IMG/VR virus record: IMGVR_UViG_3300036715_001099
Coordinates: 1 to 53,657 of that record
Source: a virus
DNA: 53,657 bases
Strand: one strand, 5' to 3'
The notes below the pieces were generated by a model. The model was not told the DNA's origin. It saw nothing but the letters and a program-made list of their open reading frames with translations, and ran no database searches. Both the position numbers and the translations under genes were made by a program. Shown here piece by piece: positions 45,721 through 53,428 of the stretch. Each line of letters opens with the position of its first letter. The stretch's first letter is position 1.

Positions 45721-47751
45721 TTAGAACTTCTTTGCCTTCGGGCCGAAGTACGTATCCCAATGCGCGGCCAGTGCATTGGGAAGTTCACTCGTCCACCTGT
45801 TGGCGTCTCGCACAGCGTACAGACGCTGAAGCCCTCCGCCCAACGTACGGACTGGGATGCCATCATTCACCTGGCGAAAGCCTGCGCGCTTGAGCTCGCG
45901 GGCCAGACCGTTCGTGGTGACCTTCGTCTCACTCTCCGGGTCGTAGGCTTGCTGAAGCTGCGCCGCGCTGAATAGCGCGCACTCCTCTGAGGCCTGCGTT
46001 CCCAGCTGCCTGAGCATGTTGTCGGGCTCCTCGCGCAGTGCCATGCACCACGCGCCGATGTCGCTCTTGTTGTCTCGGATCATCGCACTCTTGGAGTTCG
46101 TACTCGGGGCCGGGGCCTTCGGGTCGAAGCCATCCAAGTCCAGCGTCAGCAGATGGTGGAATAGCGCGCTCGCTCCGCCGCTGCGCCTCCATTTGTCAAA
46201 CGCCTTGTACTTCTCGAGTTCCGCCGGCTCACCTTGCACTTCGTGGACGAAGAAGCGTCGGTCGCTGTCCTCGAGGAAGAACGCGTCCGGATGGTTGGAC
46301 GTGAACAGGTAGTTGATGCGATCCTCGATGGTATAGCTCGGCAGGTACTTGATATTCACGCGGAGTTGCTGCTGCGTGATCATCCCCTTCAGCATGTCCG
46401 CTTGATCGCGTCGGTCGTTGCCCGTGATCTCGTCGCCCACCACGAACTGACGATTCTCAGCCCAATCGTTGAATCCACCCTTCAAGTCCTTGTCGCGGAG
46501 CTCCACCGCGTTTGTCCCGTAGATCTGCATCATGCTGTGTCCCACGAGTGTCTTCCCAGTACCCTGCGCCACGCCCCAGATTGCAGCGGCGGTGAACATC
46601 TTGACGCCCGGGTGTTGCAGCGGGTATGCGAGCCATTGCTCAAACCAGATACGCCCGTCCGGCGACTCCTCATGCTGAAAGAGGAAGTCGAGCAGCCAAG
46701 TCCACGGCTCCACGTCCCCTTCCTTGGGCTCGCAGCCCCACCCGCGCCACTGATTCCAGCAATTGTCCACGATGGCGTCCTTGCCCGGCTCGTAGACCAC
46801 GCGCTCCAGTTCGAAGCGCCGCTCCCACTCCATCCATCGCGGGGCCAGCGGCTTCTTGACTGTGACCTGCGTCTTCTTCGTGACCTGCGTCTCCAGGTAG
46901 TGCCGATTGGAGTACACATGCTCCTTGAAGGCGCCTGGCATCATCTTCTGACCGGACACCCGCGTGATCACCATGCCAGGGTCCCGCACGTACACTACTT
47001 CCTCGTTCAAGCCCCACAGCGCCTCGGCCTCGAGGAACAGTGGCGCCGTCGCCAGGAGCTCCTCCAACGCAGTCGCGCCTCGTGCCATGAGGAAGTCATC
47101 CAGCCCTTGCTTCCCACCATCCTCGCGCGCTGGTAGGCTGGCAATCACCGGCATCGCGCCCCGCGCCGTGAGTTCCTGCGCTAGCTGACGCTGCGCTCGC
47201 ACAACGTTGGGATTCGTGGCCGCGTCGCTGTCGAACACGATCACCACGCGCCGACCATTCCAGTCAGTCTGTTTCAAGACCGGGAGCATGTCCAGTCCGC
47301 GCTTGGAGCTCCGCCACACATCCACGCCACCGAGCCCCATGCACGGGAGACCGACTGCGCAGGCGCTCGCCGCTTTGAACTCGCCCTCGGTGATGTAGAG
47401 TGTCATCGCGGGATCGTCCATGAGCTCCTGCCATGTACCCTCGAACATCGGCGGGAGGTACACATCGTTCAGCGTCTTCGGAGGCTGTGCGTATCGCTGC
47501 GGCTTCTTCGCGACGCCGGCGAAACCAGGGAGGTCCTCCAGGTAGCGAATTCGGTAGAATCCGGTGAGGTCGCCGCTTGGGGCAAAGTACGGTATGCGGA
47601 TCGAGCCAGCACGTATGAAGCTCGGATTGAGCTTGGCGGTCTCGTCGCTTGTAAGAACGTCTAACTTCAGCATCGCGGCTTGCCCATCCTCCAGGCCAGA
47701 GGACTCCCATTTCTTCTTCGCAGCGGCTTGAAGCTCCAATCTCGTCATCAT
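45721..47751 (-). CDS. Primase-helicase (TOPRIM plus SF3/D5-type ATPase)
   Basis: The N-terminal part has the TOPRIM-like LYITEGEFKAASA (118-130) and VIVFDSDAATN (170-180). The SF3/D5 helicase has Walker A GVAQGTGKT (393-401), Walker B FVVGDEITG (436-444) and a sensor NYLFTSNHPDAF (about 480). At 676 residues it combines priming and unwinding for the replication fork. The first codons are ATG-ATG. Confidence 0.88.
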   Translation of the reverse strand: MMTRLELQAAAKKKWESSGLEDGQAAMLKLDVLTSDETAKLNPSFIRAGSIRIPYFAPSGDLTGFYRIRYLEDLPGFAGVAKKPQRYAQPPKTLNDVYLPPMFEGTWQELMDDPAMTLYITEGEFKAASACAVGLPCMGLGGVDVWRSSKRGLDMLPVLKQTDWNGRRVVIVFDSDAATNPNVVRAQRQLAQELTARGAMPVIASLPAREDGGKQGLDDFLMARGATALEELLATAPLFLEAEALWGLNEEVVYVRDPGMVITRVSGQKMMPGAFKEHVYSNRHYLETQVTKKTQVTVKKPLAPRWMEWERRFELERVVYEPGKDAIVDNCWNQWRGWGCEPKEGDVEPWTWLLDFLFQHEESPDGRIWFEQWLAYPLQHPGVKMFTAAAIWGVAQGTGKTLVGHSMMQIYGTNAVELRDKDLKGGFNDWAENRQFVVGDEITGNDRRDQADMLKGMITQQQLRVNIKYLPSYTIEDRINYLFTSNHPDAFFLEDSDRRFFVHEVQGEPAELEKYKAFDKWRRSGGASALFHHLLTLDLDGFDPKAPAPSTNSKSAMIRDNKSDIGAWCMALREEPDNMLRQLGTQASEECALFSAAQLQQAYDPESETKVTTNGLARELKRAGFRQVNDGIPVRTLGGGLQRLYAVRDANRWTSELPNALAAHWDTYFGPKAKKF

Positions 47752-47777
47752 GACTTTGGGTCTCGTCAGCTAGGTAC

Positions 47778-47809
47778 GCAGGCCGGGCCAACGTAGCGGC
47801 CCGGCCTGC
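47778..47809 (-). terminator. Strong hairpin before the primase-helicase gene
   Basis: GCAGGCCGGGCC (47778-47789) pairs with GGCCCGGCCTGC (47798-47809), with an 8-nt loop. It lies 18 bases after the stop of the 87-aa gene and would limit read-through into the primase gene. Confidence 0.75.
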
Positions 47810-47826
47810 CAGTGTAAACGTCGCGG

Positions 47827-48090
47827 CTAGTTGTGGAGCCTACGCCACTCGGTTAACCACAGATCGCCAGGATAGACCGTGATCCCGTTCGTCTCGCACC
47901 ACTCGTTCGTCGCATGCTGCGCCGCGCCCGGCTTCCCGTACGTCACGATCGCATCGGGGTTCGTGCCAAACAGGTCAAGCGGCGCTTTCACATGCACAGC
48001 GTGAAGTAGCTTGGGATCCGCGTCACGTACGAACTCGTCGAAGCCGCGCTTGTTTGCGATCACGTAGATCGTCTTGATCTGAACGCTCAT
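47827..48090 (-). CDS. Hypothetical protein, 87 aa
   Basis: The start is ATG 48090 overlapping the previous stop (ATGA). It reads QIKTIYVIANKRGFDEFVRD ... AIVTYGKPGAAQHATNEWCE with a Rossmann-like alternating pattern. No family was recognised. Confidence 0.62.
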   Translation of the reverse strand: MSVQIKTIYVIANKRGFDEFVRDADPKLLHAVHVKAPLDLFGTNPDAIVTYGKPGAAQHATNEWCETNGITVYPGDLWLTEWRRLHN

Positions 48091-48221
48091 CCGATCCACC
48101 ACCTTTTGAACGCGATGTCCAGCACTCGGGACTCCCTCTGGCGTTGCTTGCGCAGCGCCCACGCATTCCACCCAAGGAGCCCCACCACGAGTCCAAGGAT
48201 GGCGCAGGACGCGACGGTCAC
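48087..48221 (-). CDS. Small membrane protein, 44 aa (GTG start)
   Basis: A GTG at 48221 overlaps the previous stop as GTGA and the stop overlaps the next start as ATGA, so it sits in a tightly coupled series. One membrane span (ASCAILGLVVGLLGWNAWAL) is followed by a strongly basic tail (RKQRQRESRVLDIAFKRWW). The function is unknown; superinfection or host membrane effects are possible. Confidence 0.62.
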   Translation of the reverse strand: MTVASCAILGLVVGLLGWNAWALRKQRQRESRVLDIAFKRWWIG

Positions 48222-48502
48222 AGCGGCACCGACGCGGGCCAGGGGATACGCTGGCCATGTGGGTCGCAGACCGGCTTGTCGTCTGTGGTCTCGAGCCACA
48301 CCCTCACTCGCGTGGTGCCCGTCGGGCATGGGCTGCGTTCCACGTCCACTAGCGGTTTGACCATACGCAGTTTCTTCAAAAGCCCCACCATCACCGAGAA
48401 CTCGCCGGCTCGCGGTGTGCGCCCCGGGCTCTTGTTGAATCGCTCCGCCATCTCCACGACGAGGTCGGCTTCCTGCGGCGTCAGTTCGAACTTGATCTTC
48501 AC
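48218..48502 (-). CDS. Hypothetical protein, 94 aa
   Basis: Helical N-terminus (LTPQEADLVVEMAERFNKS) and a basic middle (MVGLLKKLRMVKP). Beta strands follow (TRVRVWLETTDDK). No family was recognised. Confidence 0.62.
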   Translation of the reverse strand: MKIKFELTPQEADLVVEMAERFNKSPGRTPRAGEFSVMVGLLKKLRMVKPLVDVERSPCPTGTTRVRVWLETTDDKPVCDPHGQRIPWPASVPL

Positions 48503-48511
48503 GTGTCCTCC

Positions 48512-48898
48512 TTAGCGGTTGGTCAGGCTGCTCTTGAATCCCGGCAGAAAGCGCACACCCACCGAGCACTCGATCATCGGACGCCAGGTCAGGCCGCAGT
48601 ATTGACAAGAATGCGTGTGGTGAGGGTGCGTGGCCCACCGACCTTCGTCAATATGAAGCTCCCCGCACTTCTCGCAGCAGAGCCGCGCAGCTATCGGCTT
48701 GGCGGTCTTCTTGTCGGGCTTCGATGGAGCAGTCACACAGCCTTCGGAGCACCCGATGGCCGTGATCGGCGTACTGCACTTGGAACACATCGCCGGGCCG
48801 GGCTCCCCGGATTTGGGCTTGTGAACCGAGTTGGCGCATCCACAACCCGTCGGGGTGATTGGCTTCAGGCAATCGGGGCAGTTGTACGTCGTGGTCAT
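48512..48898 (-). CDS. Multi-zinc-ribbon protein, 128 aa
   Basis: The start is ATG 48898. CPDCLKPITPTGCGC, CSKCSTPITAIGC, CCEKC and CQYCGL make three to four zinc knuckles. The repeated PIT..GC pattern shows internal duplication of one knuckle. It probably binds nucleic acid or a host factor; no family was recognised. Confidence 0.7.
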   Translation of the reverse strand: MTTTYNCPDCLKPITPTGCGCANSVHKPKSGEPGPAMCSKCSTPITAIGCSEGCVTAPSKPDKKTAKPIAARLCCEKCGELHIDEGRWATHPHHTHSCQYCGLTWRPMIECSVGVRFLPGFKSSLTNR

Positions 48899-49167
48899 GG
48901 CGTCTCCTGTGCAACCTTCTTGTGTCGTTTGCGGCCGATCTCGTTGACGTGCTTCGGACAGTACCGCTTCGCGTCGGTGCCGTCCGCGGTAGCCCGGAAG
49001 TAACACTGATGCTCAGCAACAAGATCATCAGCAGCGACCGTGAATTCACACCGCACCTCCGGCCCCTTCTTGGGCTCCTGAAACACCTTCGTGAACGACA
49101 TTCCGAGCGGGTTGCTCGCTGCTCTAGGTACTTTCGGGTACATACTGCGCACGCCTCGGTTCGCCAT
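48895..49167 (-). CDS. Hypothetical protein, 90 aa
   Basis: The start overlaps the upstream DpdA-like stop and the stop overlaps the next start. The N-terminus is basic (MANRGVRSMYPKVPRAASNP) and a later CEFTVAADDLVAEHQCYFRA leads to YCPKHVNEIGRKRHKK, with Cys/His residues suited to metal. No family was recognised. Confidence 0.6.
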   Translation of the reverse strand: MANRGVRSMYPKVPRAASNPLGMSFTKVFQEPKKGPEVRCEFTVAADDLVAEHQCYFRATADGTDAKRYCPKHVNEIGRKRHKKVAQETP

Positions 49168-49970
49168 CAGGCAAGCTCCTTACACTGTTCGAATAACTTT
49201 TCACGCCAACGCATAGCGAACGTTCTGCAGTTCTGACAAGCCGAGTGCGTACACCCTGGAAGCGGCCCCTCCCTGCGCCCCGCTAGACTCCACGCCAATG
49301 AGTCGGCGCTGTGCAGCAGTCCGGTCACCTTGGCGAGCCCTTGGGTCTTCACGCCGAACCCGTGCAACTTCAACCCGTGCGCGTGTAGTCGCTTCACGAT
49401 CCCTGCTATCTCGTCGGTCGCCTGGCGCCTGCACACAGATCCCAGTCCTACTATTGGCTCCTTTCGTAGGTCCACTCCAGCGCGCAGATACATCTGGATA
49501 TGAGCGAAGTAGTCGTCATTCTCCCAACCTTGCAACACCGGAGTCCACTGAATCTCAGGGGCCATACGGCGCAGGTCCATGAGTGACTGAACAGTTAGCT
49601 TCTGATGCTCCGTCGTAGTCTTCCCGGTCTTCGCTCGAATCACTGGCTCGCACATCCAGTCCTGGATTGCAGCCCAGTCCATTCCACCTATCTGCTTCGC
49701 CCATCTACGAACCTCTTCAACGTAAGCGGCTGCGCTCACCGCACCCCAGTCGCCATTCATGGAAAGCTCGGAAAATCCCCCCGAGTCAAGCGACCACCGA
49801 GTAACACTCTTCGGCCACCATTTCTGTTGAGTAAGCCTGCGCCGTGAGACGAAGAGCGGAACGTTCACCTTGGTCAGCCAGTCTGGAAGATGGGTGCCAA
49901 GGTAGAACAACGTCTTGACCGCGGGCGCGCTCGGACGTGGTTGCCTCGGGTAGCGCAGCGGCAGGCTCAT
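49167..49970 (-). CDS. dpdA: DpdA-like 7-deazaguanine DNA insertion enzyme (TGT fold)
   Basis: The start is ATG 49970, overlapping the previous stop as ATGA. The 267-residue protein matches the phage DpdA family: SRRRLTQQKWW, WSLDSGGFSELS (59-70), AAIQDWMCEP, PVLQGWENDDY, VGLGSVCRRQ (174-183), LKLHGFGVKT and SADSLAWS, with a C-terminal C-H-C-C zinc site (240-248). The Asp in LDSGGF is the TGT catalytic-type residue. DpdA exchanges guanine for a 7-deazaguanine in DNA, protecting against restriction. No queuosine-precursor genes were seen, so the host would have to supply the base. Confidence 0.82.
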   Translation of the reverse strand: MSLPLRYPRQPRPSAPAVKTLFYLGTHLPDWLTKVNVPLFVSRRRLTQQKWWPKSVTRWSLDSGGFSELSMNGDWGAVSAAAYVEEVRRWAKQIGGMDWAAIQDWMCEPVIRAKTGKTTTEHQKLTVQSLMDLRRMAPEIQWTPVLQGWENDDYFAHIQMYLRAGVDLRKEPIVGLGSVCRRQATDEIAGIVKRLHAHGLKLHGFGVKTQGLAKVTGLLHSADSLAWSLAGRREGPLPGCTHSACQNCRTFAMRWREKLFEQCKELA

Positions 49971-50197
49971 GCGGCCCAACCTAATCCAACGCCGCATGAC
50001 CAGCAAATTCGATAGGAGCCCTCAGCACCACGCGCTTCGTCGTACCGAATGCGGTGACCCTCTTCGCTGCACTCCTTCAGAATTCGCTTGCGCTCCTCCA
50101 TCAGAATTCTCAGCTTGTTGTCGATGGCGCTGAGTCCGCTCTTTCTGGAGAACTCCGAAGGTGTGGGGTGTGGGGCGTGCGTCGACCACGCCCCCAT
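49967..50197 (-). CDS. Hypothetical protein, 76 aa
   Basis: The start ATG 50197 is preceded by GAGGAAG. A long helix (LSAIDNKLRILMEERKRIL) leads to a C-terminal CWSC pair with SYRICWSCGVGLGW. No family was recognised. It is coupled to the DpdA-like gene. Confidence 0.62.
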   Translation of the reverse strand: MGAWSTHAPHPTPSEFSRKSGLSAIDNKLRILMEERKRILKECSEEGHRIRYDEARGAEGSYRICWSCGVGLGWAA

Positions 50198-50217
50198 CGC
50201 CGGCTTCCTCGATGAGC

Positions 50218-50688
50218 TTAGTCACTGTGATCCTCGCAGTTCTCCGTTCCGGGCACCACGGGCTGACCACATCGTCGGCGGAATACGGTGTCGTAGCGAG
50301 TCATCTGGCAGCCCTCCCGCTGCGCACGCGCCGAGCCCTCATCGACCAGCTTCTGGTTCGCCGCACGCTGCGCAACCTGCCACTCCTTGACCACCTCGCT
50401 CAGTTCGTATCGGAAGTGCGCCTCGATGAAGTCTGCGACCTCGTTCATCTCGCGCTCGCTCATGTCCATGCTCTCGCCGCAGAGGTCCGCGGCGTCCAAG
50501 ATGGCGTACTCGAGCGACTCTCTGCGCCACCTCTTGAGGAGCTCCTCAATGGGGCCTGTGTACTCCATCAAGTCGCTTGCGACTTCGGCCGGAGTGTGGT
50601 CCAGAACTTCAGGGTCGCCGTTGTTGTACTTCTCGACGATCTGTGCAAGCGCCACCTTCTTCATCGCTGCCAGTTCGGCGGGCGTCAT
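50218..50688 (-). CDS. Hypothetical protein, 156 aa
   Basis: The start is ATG 50688 (MTPAELAAMKKVALAQ), overlapping the previous stop. The protein is helical and acidic, with a C-terminal CQMTRYDTVFRRRCGQ and CEDH that may bind zinc. No family was recognised. Confidence 0.6.
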   Translation of the reverse strand: MTPAELAAMKKVALAQIVEKYNNGDPEVLDHTPAEVASDLMEYTGPIEELLKRWRRESLEYAILDAADLCGESMDMSEREMNEVADFIEAHFRYELSEVVKEWQVAQRAANQKLVDEGSARAQREGCQMTRYDTVFRRRCGQPVVPGTENCEDHSD

Positions 50689-50939
50689 CGCGGCCACCAC
50701 TCGTTCAGGTCGATGTAGTCCGTGCGCGCCCCGTCATCGCTCACGGGCACCGCGCCCACAGGCCACACAACCTCCTCGGTACGAGCGATCACGCGGTACT
50801 TCCTGTGACTGTCCGCCAGCTGGAACAGCGCGCACTTGTCAAGAGCCTCGGTCGGCCCGCTGAAGTTGTCGTGCTGAGTATCCAGCCACCTGCCCACCCG
50901 CACCGAGAACAGCTGCACAACGAAGACGATCTGGTTCAT
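50685..50939 (-). CDS. Hypothetical protein, 84 aa
   Basis: Short beta-rich protein (MNQIVFVVQLFSVRVGRWLD, YRVIARTEEVVWPVGAVPV) with an acidic end (DLNEWWPR). It overlaps both neighbours by four bases. No family was recognised. Confidence 0.6.
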   Translation of the reverse strand: MNQIVFVVQLFSVRVGRWLDTQHDNFSGPTEALDKCALFQLADSHRKYRVIARTEEVVWPVGAVPVSDDGARTDYIDLNEWWPR

Positions 50940-51136
50940 GACTTCTCCGGCTTGGCATCCGTCTTCAGCACGCGGTCGGCGCGCTCGAGCAGCTGGAGCT
51001 TCCAGCCGGGCGGCAGGCTGCTGAGCTTCCTGGCGTACCGCTCTTCGGCCTCGGTGCGGTCCAGGAAGGACGACCAGTCGTTCCAGACGGACGTTCCGCC
51101 GGGCATGATCTGCAGGACGAACAGTTTCTTCAGCAT
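50936..51136 (-). CDS. Hypothetical protein, 66 aa
   Basis: The start is set at ATG 51136 (MLKKLFVLQIM); the in-frame upstream start at 51157 would overlap the previous gene. The middle is SFLDRTEAEERYARK and the end LLERADRVLKTDAKPEKS. The pattern resembles the protein at 51141 (KEFMDKRVAVDEFRAM), suggesting paralogy. Confidence 0.55.
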   Translation of the reverse strand: MLKKLFVLQIMPGGTSVWNDWSSFLDRTEAEERYARKLSSLPPGWKLQLLERADRVLKTDAKPEKS

Positions 51137-51140
51137 GGCT

Positions 51141-51362
51141 TCACTTCTCCGGTACATCGAGGATGACTTCTTCCTGCTTACGCTCTACGAGGCGGTACTG
51201 AACCGCACCGATCAGGCCGTTGCAGCGGATGCTCTTACTCATCGCGCGGAACTCGTCGACCGCGACGCGCTTGTCCATGAACTCCTTGCTGTCCCTCCAC
51301 TTGTTGGGCGGGCCGATGGCGAGCCTGTGCTGTACGACGTACGTAATCACTTGACCTTCCAC
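51141..51362 (-). CDS. Hypothetical protein, 73 aa
   Basis: The protein has a strand (GQVITYVVQHRLAI), a helix (KEFMDKRVAVDEFRAMSKSI) and strands (GLIGAVQYRLVERKQEEV). The same order appears in the protein at 50936. No function is assigned. Confidence 0.58.
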   Translation of the reverse strand: MEGQVITYVVQHRLAIGPPNKWRDSKEFMDKRVAVDEFRAMSKSIRCNGLIGAVQYRLVERKQEEVILDVPEK

Positions 51363-51607
51363 TTCACGTAGAGATGCAAGCTGATGTCGGGCCCGGCGGA
51401 GCGCTGCACATACGGAGACAGCGGATCCACCTTGCTCAGTACCGGGCGCCGGATGTCCAACTCCATGTCCTCGATCTCTCCGTGCTCCGGGCTCAGGTTG
51501 TGCGTGGTGCCGTCGTCCATCGTCATGATTACAATCATGGACCTGACCTTGCTCGGCTTCAGGTTGTCCGTGGTCAGCTTGATATCCACTTCGTCCTTCG
51601 TGCTCAT
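51347..51607 (-). CDS. Hypothetical protein, 86 aa
   Basis: Beta-rich protein (VDIKLTTDNLKPSKVRSMIV, SLHLYVKWKVK) with an acidic middle. Its end overlaps the next start by 16 bases. No family was recognised. Confidence 0.58.
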   Translation of the reverse strand: MSTKDEVDIKLTTDNLKPSKVRSMIVIMTMDDGTTHNLSPEHGEIEDMELDIRRPVLSKVDPLSPYVQRSAGPDISLHLYVKWKVK

Positions 51608-52044
51608 GGATTCACCTTCTTAGCCCGCGGGTCAGCGGGCGGGTTCGGGTAGATCAGCGGTAGAGCAGGGTCAACGGTCCAATCGTATTGCTTGTAGAAC
51701 TCGGGTTCCTTGCGTAGCAGGAGCGCCTTGTGCATGTCGTGAAACTCGTCGCCTCCGAACCACGGAGGCATCGCCGTAGTGCCATCCTTGCGCTGATCGG
51801 GGACTTCCATGTTGTTCACGTAGCCCCGGCGCTTCCACTCCCAGATGACCTCGCGCATGTAGATGCACAGAGCGTTGTCGTAGTGAGTCCACATCTTCGT
51901 TGCCGGGTGGTTCACCCATCCCGCCGTGACCCCGCGCAGGCCGTTGATGATCTGCAGGCACTCCAGGCGCTGCTTACCGAGCCGACGCATATCCAGGCAG
52001 CTTGCGCTCTGCACGAAACTCGGGTAGGGGAGAAAGGTCTGCAT
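51604..52044 (-). CDS. Pyrimidine-dimer-glycosylase-like (MSMEG_6728 family) protein
   Basis: The start is ATG 52044. MQTFLPYPSFVQSASCLDMR, RRLGKQRLECLQIINGL, GWVNHPATKMW and WTHYDNALCIYMREVIWEWK match the MSMEG_6728 / pyrimidine dimer DNA glycosylase-like family. The family is linked to T4 endonuclease V, but I did not see its catalytic N-terminal threonine, so glycosylase activity is not assured. It may repair DNA or act on modified bases. Confidence 0.75.
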   Translation of the reverse strand: MQTFLPYPSFVQSASCLDMRRLGKQRLECLQIINGLRGVTAGWVNHPATKMWTHYDNALCIYMREVIWEWKRRGYVNNMEVPDQRKDGTTAMPPWFGGDEFHDMHKALLLRKEPEFYKQYDWTVDPALPLIYPNPPADPRAKKVNP

Positions 52045-52048
52045 CGCG

Positions 52049-52498
52049 CTACTCCTTCTCTGGCTTGGCTGCAAGAGGAATCTTCTTGACGACAGGTCTG
52101 GGGCCGATCGTGGTCTGCGGCTTCGGAACAGGGAAGTCGGTGTGACCCCGTGCAGCTGCGATCTGGCTTACATCACTCGGACGCCCGCGCAGTTTGCCAA
52201 CCGCGGGATCGTCCAGTCGCTCGCGAACCTCCTGCGCAGTGGCCGTCTCCAGCGAAATGCTGATGAGGGCGCGCAGCACATTCCCGCTCGAACTGAACAT
52301 CTTCACGACGCGCTCAGTGGCGCGAACCTTGTTGGCGAGCGGAGATATCTGCGCGAAAATGCCCGACGGGAGCACGCGGTTGAGCGCCGCTTGCGCCTGA
52401 TCAAGCTCCTTGAGAGCGCCTGCGTAGCACTCTGCACGCAGCTTTTCAATGTGAGCAAGCTGTTGGATATCCACGGAAACCTGTAAGATACTCCCCAT
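52049..52498 (-). CDS. Hypothetical protein, 149 aa
   Basis: The first gene of the leftward arm. Helical N-terminus (QQLAHIEKLRAECYAGALKE), a central ATERVVKMFSSSGNVLRALI and a basic, Pro-rich tail (RPVVKKIPLAAKPEKE). No family was recognised. It is a candidate regulator or terminase-like accessory from its position beside the divergent promoter. Confidence 0.62.
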   Translation of the reverse strand: MGSILQVSVDIQQLAHIEKLRAECYAGALKELDQAQAALNRVLPSGIFAQISPLANKVRATERVVKMFSSSGNVLRALISISLETATAQEVRERLDDPAVGKLRGRPSDVSQIAAARGHTDFPVPKPQTTIGPRPVVKKIPLAAKPEKE

Positions 52499-52533
52499 TA
52501 ATCACCTCAAAACAGCGGGTTTGACTGCCCGCA

Positions 52534-52562
52534 CCCTAGCCCCACGCGGCTTAATTGTGCAA
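52534..52562 (-). promoter_or_regulatory. Leftward promoter candidate for the right arm
   Basis: TTGCAC (52557-52562), the same -35 as promoter a, with a poor -10 (CTAGGG at 17 nt or TAGGGT at 18 nt). It lies in the AT-rich intergenic region, 36 bases before the first leftward gene. Confidence 0.4.
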
Positions 52563-52593
52563 CTTAAGTATAATTGTTTGGGTCTTGGGCTAA

Positions 52594-52805
52594 GTTTTGA
52601 GCGCGCGGCCCCGCATTGTGTAACTGAGCTCAAAACTCTCGGCACCACGTAACCCCGCGTTTTGGCTGGGGAAATTACGGTTCGCAGCACAGAGGACTGA
52701 GTGTTACGTTACACATTTGCTTATCCTTGGTTCTGAAAAAGTGTTAAATATAGTAGTAGTATAGTAAGGGAAAACCAATAGGGGTTTGGGCCTGCACTGT
52801 GTAAC
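52594..52805. promoter_or_regulatory. Repeated GTGTAAC operator-like motifs
   Basis: GCAYTGTGTAACTG occurs at 52614-52627 and 52794-52807, and GTGTTACGTTACAC, a near-palindrome of the same half-site, at 52701-52714. The first copy lies in the loop of a GTTTTGAGC/GCTCAAAAC inverted repeat. These are candidates for a repressor or activator acting on the divergent promoters. The gap 52499-52834 holds no gene. Confidence 0.5.
52727..52754 (+). promoter_or_regulatory. Rightward promoter candidate for the regulator genes
   Basis: TTGGTT (52727-52732), 16-nt spacer, TATAGT (52749-52754), the best rightward match in the AT-rich region. It would drive the genes at 52847 and 53425. Confidence 0.55.
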
Positions 52806-52846
52806 TGTAACAAGTCTTCAAAATAGTCTGCGCTGTGCAAGTTTAC

Positions 52847-53428
52847 ATGGAGGTTGCGCTCGAGTATGTTGTCCCTATTCAATGTCTTCGCGCGAGGAGT
52901 TGTGTTGTGCGGATTAGCGGCCTGGAAGCTGGAGATGAGCTCGACCTGCGCTGGTTCTTTGGGGAGCGCGACACGTCACTGGGGATGCGGAGCAATTACG
53001 GGTCGCTCGTGGACAGGTTGTCCGGACTGAGCTCGGGGACCAACCTCGAATTCAGCATGAGCGAGCAGGTGTTCAAGGCCGCCACCCGTGCTCGGCTGGT
53101 ATCGAAGGCGTTGCGGGCCATCCCCGAGCAGCAAGCGCGCATTCTTTGCGATGCCTACGGCCCGATCGTTGAGACTCAGCTTTACCCGTCATTCAGTCTG
53201 CTCGCGGACATCGTATGTCAGCTGCTCTCCGTTCGCGCAGCGCACCGCGCGGCAAGGAGCAAGGACCCCGTCGCCAGGTGGCTCGCGAGCCAGACACGCT
53301 TGACTGTCCCCTCCGCCCGGGACGTAGTGTATCACGCGACCCGCGAAGCTACGCAGCTGCTGACCGAAGCGGCGCTCGCGTACGCACAAGCGCGCACGGG
53401 CCGACACCTGACGCCGGAGGGGCGATGA
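52847..53428 (+). CDS. Putative regulator, 193 aa
   Basis: An ATG at 52847 (a GTG at 52835 in the same frame adds four residues; neither has a clear binding site) opens a soluble helical protein. SKALRAIPEQQARILCDAYG (about 84-103) resembles sigma-70 region 4 or late-gene regulator helices. Features such as ELDLRWFFGERDTSLGMRSN mark a possible DNA-binding front. It lies first in the rightward unit opposite the early arm. A late-transcription regulator is a guess from place and helix pattern. Confidence 0.5.
   Translation: MEVALEYVVPIQCLRARSCVVRISGLEAGDELDLRWFFGERDTSLGMRSNYGSLVDRLSGLSSGTNLEFSMSEQVFKAATRARLVSKALRAIPEQQARILCDAYGPIVETQLYPSFSLLADIVCQLLSVRAAHRAARSKDPVARWLASQTRLTVPSARDVVYHATREATQLLTEAALAYAQARTGRHLTPEGR

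Noticed and set aside
44313-45893. A 526-residue + strand frame over the ligase gene
   Set aside because: It is opposite a ligase with all motifs, and its composition is that of a reverse-strand shadow.
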